NCBI RefSeq assembly: GCF_013410655.1 | Contig: NZ_JACCFP010000001.1 | Coordinates: 1,364,001-1,428,000, forward strand | Direction: 5' to 3' | Length of the DNA stretch: 64,000 bases | Origin: Nocardioides thalensis | GTDB taxonomy: Bacteria; Actinomycetota; Actinomycetes; Propionibacteriales; Nocardioidaceae | Shown: positions 58,900 through 64,000 of the stretch, in pieces | Position numbering within the stretch: position 1 is the first letter of the stretch | Layout of the letters: the number at the start of each line of letters is the position of its first letter | Program-made: the position numbers and the translations under genes | The notes under the pieces: model-generated | Databases searched by the model: none | The model's input: the letters and a program-made list of their open reading frames with translations, nothing else | What the model was told of the DNA's origin: nothing

Positions 58900-60777
58900 C
58901 TAGAGCGGGCCGACCTTGCCGCAGCGCCCGGTCTTCGGCCGGAAGGTCAGCAGGTTGATCGAGTGCGACTGGAAGTTGTAGCTGAGCCGGTCGACGTTCT
59001 TCTTCCACACCAGCGACCGCGGCGCGCGGACCGAGAGCGGGCGGCCCGACGCGTTGCGCGGCCGGGTCGAGCCGTCCGGCTCCGTGCGCAGGGTGCGGAC
59101 GGCGACGCACATCGCTCCCTTGCGGCCCGGGAGCGCGATCGCGGTCTTGCGGTCCTTGTCCCAGCTGGCGTTGACCACCAGCAGGGATGCCTTGCGCCCG
59201 TCGCGGGTGGCCACCACGGAGGTGCCCTTCGGCGTGCCCTTCGCGATCATCGGCTGCTCGCCGACGAGGTGGCGCACCAGCCCGAGCAGGTAGCCGCGGC
59301 CGGACAGCGTGACCCGGCCGCCGAAGTGCTCGAAGATGGCGCGGAAGTTGGACAGGTTGGACACCCGGACGCCCTGGTTGATCTGGGCGACCAGGTGGAT
59401 GCCCTGCACGATCTCGCGCATGAACGTCGACTGCAGCAGGCCGGGCCGCTTGCTGTGCTGGCCGCCGAACTCGGTGACGTTGAAGTAGCGGTCCTCGGCC
59501 CCGGGGTACGGCGAGCTGCGCATCTGGTCGCGCAGGTAGGCCAACCGCGCGTTCTGCGACCTGGCCGCCTTCATCAGCTGGTTGTACATCATCTTGACCC
59601 GGGTCGGGCCGCCGATGTTGGCGTAGGAGTGGACCGCGATGCAGTCGTAGTCGCGGTTGAGCTGGTTCATCCGCTCGACGAACGCGACGCTCGCCCACGA
59701 GCTGCACACCTCGACGTCGATGCCGGGGATGTTCTTCAGCGCGTTGAAGAAGTCGGTGAAGCCGGGGTGGCGCCCGGACTGGTAGCTGATCTTGATCTCG
59801 GCGCCCCGCGGCGGTCGCGGGCAGGAGGACAGCAGACCGCGGTCGGGAGCGAAGATGATGCGGGTCCGGTCGGCGCTGATGGTGTACTCACGCCGCTGCG
59901 GGGAGAGCAGCCCGCAGGTGCTGAAGGTCGGCACGTACTCGTAGACGTCGGTGCGGCTCTGGGTCACCACGGTCACCTTGGGCTGCGTGCCCGGCGCGAT
60001 CGGGGTGTAGCGGGGGCGGTAGGTCTGGTTCGGGCCGCCGACGGCCTTCGCCGGCTTCATCAGGTTGCAGCCGTTGACCGGGTAGACGCTGTGGTCGCCG
60101 GGCATCCCGTCCGGCATCCGCGTGCCGCCGAGGATGTAGTCGTTGAGTCGCGTCGCGAGGGGCTTGGCCCGCCAGTAGCGCTGGCGCGTCAGGAACGGCT
60201 CGTTGCCGACCTCGACGTAGAACTTCTTCTGCCCCGTGGCCTGGGACATCGCCTTCACGTAGGCGACCGCGTCGGCCGGGGTCGTGTTGATCATCGGGAT
60301 CATGATGTTCGTGCCCGCGCCGGCCATCCGGGCGAACGCCGCGTGCCGGCCGATCGTGTACTCCGACTTGTCGGGCGAGATCGAGGCGAACGCCGGCCGC
60401 AGCAGCCCGCCACTGACCTGGCAGCCCGGCTTGCCCAGGGCGTTGCGGAAGTTGAAGACGTTCGCGATCGTGCCGCCGGGGTAGCGGATGCTGCCGATGC
60501 CGATCCTGCGCACCTGCCGGGCGACGTCCGCGCGGAGGCGGTTCCGCTTGGGGTCCCAGGCGCCGTCGGCGGTGTTGAGCCAGCGCATGTTCGCGCCGAT
60601 GATCTCCCGCGGCACGATGCCCGCGTCGCGCCGCTGCTGGGTGATCGTCAGCGTCCGGCGGTCGGCCCGCGACGGGCCCTCGGGGTCGGCGGCGGAGGCC
60701 CGCGCAGGCATCAGCACAGCCACGACCGCGAGGGTCGTGAGCATCAGGAAGACCGAGAAGATGGGCCGCACTCGCAC
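58900..60777 (-). CDS. secreted clan GH-A glycoside hydrolase (arabinofuranosidase-like)
   Basis: A 625-residue exported TIM-barrel enzyme. GTG 60777 gives the signal peptide VRPIFSVFLMLTTLAVVAV...PARASA and follows TATCGT by 8 nt on the - strand; a longer start at 60837 is possible. The barrel shows IGSIRYPGGTIANVFNF, EVGNEPF with the acid/base glutamate of clan GH-A, and NVTEFGGQ with the nucleophile glutamate. This recalls GH51/GH39-like alpha-L-arabinofuranosidases. The C-terminal 100 residues are a lysine-rich beta domain. Substrate is inferred only. Confidence 0.75.
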   Translation of the reverse strand: MRVRPIFSVFLMLTTLAVVAVLMPARASAADPEGPSRADRRTLTITQQRRDAGIVPREIIGANMRWLNTADGAWDPKRNRLRADVARQVRRIGIGSIRYPGGTIANVFNFRNALGKPGCQVSGGLLRPAFASISPDKSEYTIGRHAAFARMAGAGTNIMIPMINTTPADAVAYVKAMSQATGQKKFYVEVGNEPFLTRQRYWRAKPLATRLNDYILGGTRMPDGMPGDHSVYPVNGCNLMKPAKAVGGPNQTYRPRYTPIAPGTQPKVTVVTQSRTDVYEYVPTFSTCGLLSPQRREYTISADRTRIIFAPDRGLLSSCPRPPRGAEIKISYQSGRHPGFTDFFNALKNIPGIDVEVCSSWASVAFVERMNQLNRDYDCIAVHSYANIGGPTRVKMMYNQLMKAARSQNARLAYLRDQMRSSPYPGAEDRYFNVTEFGGQHSKRPGLLQSTFMREIVQGIHLVAQINQGVRVSNLSNFRAIFEHFGGRVTLSGRGYLLGLVRHLVGEQPMIAKGTPKGTSVVATRDGRKASLLVVNASWDKDRKTAIALPGRKGAMCVAVRTLRTEPDGSTRPRNASGRPLSVRAPRSLVWKKNVDRLSYNFQSHSINLLTFRPKTGRCGKVGPL

Positions 60778-60877
60778 GGGTCGGAACGATAGGTGAGACG
60801 GCACGTCTAGACCGGCGGTTTGCGGAAATGGCAGCACAACCGTGGCCGAAAGGCGCGCCGCTGCTAGTGATTGCGGC

Positions 60878-61495
60878 TCAGGGGCGAGCGGCCACCCGGG
60901 TGACGAGGTCCGCCCAACCGGCGCGCAGCCGCTCCACCGGGATGTCCGCCTTGTCGACCTGCTCGCGGAGCACGACGATGTCGAGCGGCGCGACGAGCGC
61001 GGTGGCCAGGTAGGGGAGGTCGCCGGTGACGCCGAGCTCGCCCAGCAGGTAGCGCACGTGCATGGTCGTGAACGACATGGCGCCGAAGGCGCGGGCGCCG
61101 GGCGAGGCCGCCGCCGCGATCAGCTCGAAGTGGCGGAGGTTGAGCAGCATCCGGGACTCGCCGAACGCGAGCAGCCGCTCGAGGGGCGGGGCGCCGGGGC
61201 CGAGAGGTGGGGGTCCGCCGATGACCGCCTCCTGCCAGTGCCGCTCCGAGCGGTCGAGCACGCCCGCCATCAGGCCGCCGCGGCTGCCGAACCGCCGGAA
61301 CAACGTGCCCTTGCCGACGCCGGCACGCTGGGCCACCGCGTCCATCGTCACCTCCTGCACCCCGAGCTCCTCGATCAGCTCGTGGGCGGCGCGGAGGAGC
61401 GTCTCGCGGTTGAGCGCGGCATCGCGACGCTCGGGACGCTCGCTGCCGACGACGGGGAGCTGCCGGGTCTCGGCGAGGGGGAGAGGGGATTCCAT
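60878..61495 (-). CDS. TetR-family regulator of the FMN reductase gene
   Basis: A 205-residue repressor. The HTH is in ALNRETLLRAAHELIEELGVQEVTMDAVAQRAGVGKGTLFRRFGSRGGLM. The ligand domain includes GPPPLGPGAPPLERLLAFGESRMLLNLRHFELIAAAASPGARAF. ATG 61495 was chosen over upstream extensions that read through the divergent gene. It probably binds the palindrome at 61543-61562 and represses the divergent NADPH-FMN reductase gene and perhaps itself. The inducer is unknown. Confidence 0.9.
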   Translation of the reverse strand: MESPLPLAETRQLPVVGSERPERRDAALNRETLLRAAHELIEELGVQEVTMDAVAQRAGVGKGTLFRRFGSRGGLMAGVLDRSERHWQEAVIGGPPPLGPGAPPLERLLAFGESRMLLNLRHFELIAAAASPGARAFGAMSFTTMHVRYLLGELGVTGDLPYLATALVAPLDIVVLREQVDKADIPVERLRAGWADLVTRVAARP

Positions 61496-61542
61496 GGCGC
61501 TGCCCAAGGTAAGGGAGGACGTGAGGCAGGTCGCAGGAATAT

Positions 61543-61562
61543 AAGCGGACCGCGGTCCGTTT
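61543..61562. promoter_or_regulatory. TetR-type operator CGGACCGCGGTCCG
   Basis: A 14-bp perfect palindrome (61546-61559) flanked by AAG/TTT, giving a near-symmetric 20-bp site. It lies 48 bp from the TetR start and 8 bp from the reductase ATG, between two divergent genes. This is the usual layout of TetR control. Confidence 0.8.
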
Positions 61563-61570
61563 CGGAGGTC

Positions 61571-62131
61571 ATGACTGCTACCACCACGCCCACCCGCGTC
61601 GCCGTACTCGTCGGAAGCCTCCGTGCCGACTCGACCCACCGCAAGCTCGCCGAGATCCTGCGGCAGGACACCCCGGAGCACGTCGAGCTCGACATCATCG
61701 AGGGCCTCGACCAGGTCCCGTTCTACAACGAGGACCTCGACGGCGAGGCCGCGCCGGAGACCGCCGCCGCCCTCCGCGAGCGGGTTGCCCGCGCGGACCG
61801 GGTGCTGGTCCTGACCCCGGAGTACAACGGCACGATGCCGGCGGTCCTCAACAACGCCATCGACTGGCTCTCCCGTCCGTACGGCGCCGGCGCGCTCGTC
61901 GGCAAGCCGGTCGGCATCGCCGGCGCCACCCCCACGCCGTACGGCGGCAAGTGGGCGCACGCCGACACCGCCCGCTCGGTCGGCATCGCCGGTGCGGTGG
62001 CCGTCGAGGACATCACCGTCTCGCACCCGGCCCCCGGCGTCGACGTCACCACCGACGCGGACCTGCACGCCAAGCTCAAGGACGTCGTGGTGAAGCTCGT
62101 CGACTTCCAGCCCGCGACCACCGCTGCCTGA
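61571..62131 (+). CDS. NADPH-dependent FMN reductase
   Basis: A 186-residue flavodoxin-fold reductase. VAVLVGSLRADSTHRKLAEIL binds the FMN phosphate, and LTPEYNGTMPAVLNNAIDWLSRPYG is the diagnostic FMN-contact segment of the NADPH_FMN reductase/chromate-quinone reductase family. It would reduce quinones or supply reduced flavin in the cytoplasm. ATG 61571 follows gttttcggagg-like sequence. Control by the divergent TetR gene suggests induction by a toxic electrophile or quinone. Confidence 0.9.
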   Translation: MTATTTPTRVAVLVGSLRADSTHRKLAEILRQDTPEHVELDIIEGLDQVPFYNEDLDGEAAPETAAALRERVARADRVLVLTPEYNGTMPAVLNNAIDWLSRPYGAGALVGKPVGIAGATPTPYGGKWAHADTARSVGIAGAVAVEDITVSHPAPGVDVTTDADLHAKLKDVVVKLVDFQPATTAA

Positions 62132-62155
62132 CCCGCGACCCGGCATGATCGGGTC

Positions 62156-63580
62156 GTGACCGAGATCCACGACCTGACGGCCGTCGAGCAGGGCCGGTTG
62201 ATCCGCACCGGTGAGCTCGACCCCACCGAGATCACCGACCACTACCTGGCCCGTATCGAGCGCGCCGGTGACGACTTCGTCGCCGGCGCGTTCGCCTACC
62301 TGGGGGGCGACGAGGCGCGCGATCGGGCGCGGTCGGTCGCGGCGGTGGGCCCGGTCGGCGACGGGGCGTCGCCGCTGGCGGGCGTGCCGACGGCGATCAA
62401 GGACCTCAACCTGACCAAGGGCGTGCCGACCTCGTTCGGCTCGCCCGTGTTCGCCGACTACGTGCCCGAGGTCTCCGACGCCGTCACGCTGTCGATCGAG
62501 GAGGCCGGCCTGGTGTCGCTCGGCAAGACCAGCACGCCGGAGTTCGGATCGCCCTGCTACACCGAGCCGGAGGGCCGCCCACCCGCCGTCACGCCCTGGG
62601 ACCCGCGCCGGATGGCCGGCGGCTCGTCGGGCGGGGCCGCCGCTGCGGTCGCCGCCGGGCTGGTGCCGGTCGCCCACGGGTCCGACGGCGGCGGCTCGAT
62701 CCGGATCCCCGCCGCGTGCTGCGGCCTGGTCGGCCTGAAGCCCACCCGCGGCCGGATCAGCGGCTTCCCGATGTACGGCGACCCGGTCGGCCTCGCGACC
62801 TCCGGCTCGATCGCCCGCACGGTCGCGGACGCCGCTGCCCTGCTCGACGTGCTGGCGGGGCGTCGCGCCGGCGACCCGAGCTGGGCCCCCGATCCGGCGG
62901 GCACCTTCCTCGAGGCGACCACGCGGGAGCCCGGCCGGCTGCGGGTCGCCTGCTTCGACACCCCGGTCATCGCCGACGCCCAGGTGCACCCCGAGGTGCA
63001 GCGGGCCTTCGACGACGCGTGCCGTCTGCTGTCGTCGCTGGGCCACGTCGTCGAGGACGTGCCGGTGCCGATCCCCGCCGACGCGGTGCCGGTGTTCGAG
63101 ACGTGCTGGGCCGTGCTGACGGCGCTGTCCACCACGCCTCTCCAGCCGTCGCAGCGCGAGCTCCTCCGCCCGCTCACGCGTTGGCTGGGGGAGCGCGGCG
63201 AGGCGGTCAGCGCCCCTGCGTTCGGCCTCGCCGTCGGCGCGCTGCGACGTTTCGCCGGCGAGGCGCTGGTCGCCCTGGCGCCGTACGACATCGTGCTGAC
63301 GCCGACGCTGGCGCAGCCGCCGCTGCCGGTCGGCGCGATCCGCAACGACGACGACCCGGCCGCCGACTTCGAGGCGCAGAAGCTCTTCACGCCGTGGACC
63401 TCGGCGTGGAACGTCACCGGCATGCCCGCCATCACCCTGCCGTTGCACCAGACGCCCGAGGGCCTGCCGGTCGGCGTGATGCTGGCCGCGCGGCCCGCCG
63501 AGGAGGAGGTCCTGCTCTCCGTCGCCGCCCAGGTCGAGGCGGCCGCGCCCTGGAAGGACCGCCACCCGCCCCTCTGGTGA
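62156..63580 (+). CDS. amidase signature-family enzyme
   Basis: A 474-residue amidase. The Ser-Ser-Lys triad is visible: lysine in AIKDLN near residue 82, the first serine in GGSSGGAAAAVAAGL and the nucleophile in GSDGGGSIRIPAACCG. Length is right for the family. A GatA role is unlikely because gatB/gatC are absent and the sequence is closer to stand-alone aliphatic or aryl amidases. GTG 62156 follows CATGAT by 6 nt, suggesting a leaderless start. The stop is 1 bp from a tandem repeat array. Confidence 0.9.
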   Translation: MTEIHDLTAVEQGRLIRTGELDPTEITDHYLARIERAGDDFVAGAFAYLGGDEARDRARSVAAVGPVGDGASPLAGVPTAIKDLNLTKGVPTSFGSPVFADYVPEVSDAVTLSIEEAGLVSLGKTSTPEFGSPCYTEPEGRPPAVTPWDPRRMAGGSSGGAAAAVAAGLVPVAHGSDGGGSIRIPAACCGLVGLKPTRGRISGFPMYGDPVGLATSGSIARTVADAAALLDVLAGRRAGDPSWAPDPAGTFLEATTREPGRLRVACFDTPVIADAQVHPEVQRAFDDACRLLSSLGHVVEDVPVPIPADAVPVFETCWAVLTALSTTPLQPSQRELLRPLTRWLGERGEAVSAPAFGLAVGALRRFAGEALVALAPYDIVLTPTLAQPPLPVGAIRNDDDPAADFEAQKLFTPWTSAWNVTGMPAITLPLHQTPEGLPVGVMLAARPAEEEVLLSVAAQVEAAAPWKDRHPPLW

Positions 63581-63581
63581 T

Positions 63582-63669
63582 GCCGAATCCGCCCTCATGG
63601 TGGGCCGAATCCGCCCTCATGGTGGGCCGAATCCGCCCTCATGGTGGGGCGAACCCGCCCTCGTGGTCC
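63582..63669. repeat. intergenic tandem repeat, 4 x 22 bp (type A)
   Basis: Units beginning gccgaatccgccctcatg followed by gtgg start at 63582, 63604, 63626 and 63648. The first three are identical; the fourth has diverged. It starts 1 bp after the amidase stop. There are no spacers. Confidence 0.9.
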
Positions 63670-63697
63670 GCGGGTCGGCCCGAGCGCCATTCTGCGA

Positions 63698-63782
63698 ACC
63701 ATCGTGCACAACTCGGCTGACCATGGAGCACAACTCGGCTGACCATGGAGCACGACTCGGCTGACCATGAGGGCGGATTCGA
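63698..63782. repeat. intergenic tandem repeat, 3 x 22 bp (type B) with inverted type-A unit
   Basis: Units accat..gcac.actcggctg start at 63698, 63720 and 63742. Immediately after them, 63765-63782 reads ccatgagggcggattcga, the reverse complement of the type-A unit. The two arrays together therefore end in inverted copies of the same sequence, just before the bioD stop. Confidence 0.85.
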
Positions 63783-63786
63783 CGGG

Positions 63787-64000
63787 TCAGCGGAACCAGG
63801 CGGGGGCGGAGGAGAGGAAGTCGGAGCGGGGGAGGGTGCCGACGCCGTCGGGGAGTACGGCGAGCAGGGGGACGCCGGTGACCCGGGGGAGGTCCTCGAG
63901 GTTGCAGGTCTCGGCCAGGCCCGGCGCCTCGGGCCAGGAGCCGATGACCAAGCCGGCGGGCTCGATGCCGCGCGCGCGGAGCGCACCGACGGTGAGCTCG
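63787..64000 (-). CDS. bioD: dethiobiotin synthetase, C-terminal part
   Basis: The last 70 codons of a gene running off the window edge. RGIEPAGLVIGSWPEAPGLA, then ETCNLEDLPRVTGVPLLAVLPDGVG and a final APAWFR are typical of the C-terminus of BioD, which forms the ureido ring of dethiobiotin from 7,8-diaminopelargonate, CO2 and ATP. The NLEDLPRVTGVPLLAVLP segment contacts nucleotide in this family. The catalytic N-terminal P-loop is outside the window. Other biotin genes may follow beyond the edge. Confidence 0.85.
   Translation of the reverse strand, partial: ELTVGALRARGIEPAGLVIGSWPEAPGLAETCNLEDLPRVTGVPLLAVLPDGVGTLPRSDFLSSAPAWFR

Noticed and set aside
60878..63598. 906-codon - strand frame spanning amidase, reductase and TetR
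   Set aside because: Only its last 205 residues (the TetR protein) are protein-like; the rest shadows the + strand amidase and reductase.

Overview
The window is chromosomal DNA from a high-GC actinobacterium, most likely Nocardioides or a close relative in the Nocardioidaceae. This rests on the very GC-rich codon use, frequent GTG starts, many leaderless genes (a TAnnnT-type hexamer 6-8 nt before the start codon), actinobacterial gene families (PknG/GlnX/GlnH, LAL-type LuxR, MocR/YczE, CHAD, SoxR-like box) and dispersed GGTTTCGAGG...CCTCAACC repeats. I see no phage, plasmid, transposase, rRNA, tRNA or CRISPR.

Layout. 1-8.4 kb: alpha/beta hydrolase (cut by the window edge), a DMT exporter, two repeat-rich probable beta-propeller proteins and a large LuxR/AAA regulator. 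8.6-20.7 kb: ilvD, a stretch of small enzymes, a lipoprotein and an MFS exporter with a SoxR-like promoter, then ilvB-ilvN-ilvC behind a leader peptide and attenuator. 20.7-29.2 kb: membrane proteins, an ABC exporter, a FrnE-like oxidoreductase and a DUF4129/MoxR/DUF58 operon, with a large fold-back repeat at 24.4 kb. 29.3-34.1 kb: serA, a secreted GH16 enzyme and a divergent MocR/YczE pair. 34.1-46.7 kb: ten tightly coupled genes forming a signalling locus. 46.8-50.1 kb: a redox/efflux module around a 45-bp palindrome. 50.1-58.9 kb: leuB, ilvE, two ArsR/SRPBCC pairs with their operators, a membrane Ser/Thr kinase, and cimA behind an isoleucine leader peptide. 58.9-64 kb: a secreted clan-A glycosidase, a TetR/FMN-reductase pair, an amidase, tandem repeats and the 3' end of bioD.

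Branched-chain amino acids are the metabolic theme: ilvD, ilvBNC, leuB, ilvE and cimA are all present, plus serA. cimA implies isoleucine synthesis through citramalate. Two leader peptides (one with Ile-Leu-Val, one with three consecutive Ile codons), each followed by a terminator, point to ribosome-mediated attenuation.

The most notable system is 34143-46735. It contains homologues of the mycobacterial amino-acid sensing set (GlnH lipoprotein, GlnX membrane protein, PknG kinase) embedded with a TelA-family protein, a CbbX-type AAA+ ATPase, a PP2C phosphatase, a vWA protein, an FHA protein and two proteins of unknown family. Most junctions overlap by 4 nt. The kinase, phosphatase and FHA protein carry related N-terminal zinc ribbons. 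I read it as an envelope-to-cytoplasm nutrient or stress phosphosignalling pathway; the components are recognisable, but the combined circuit is inference.
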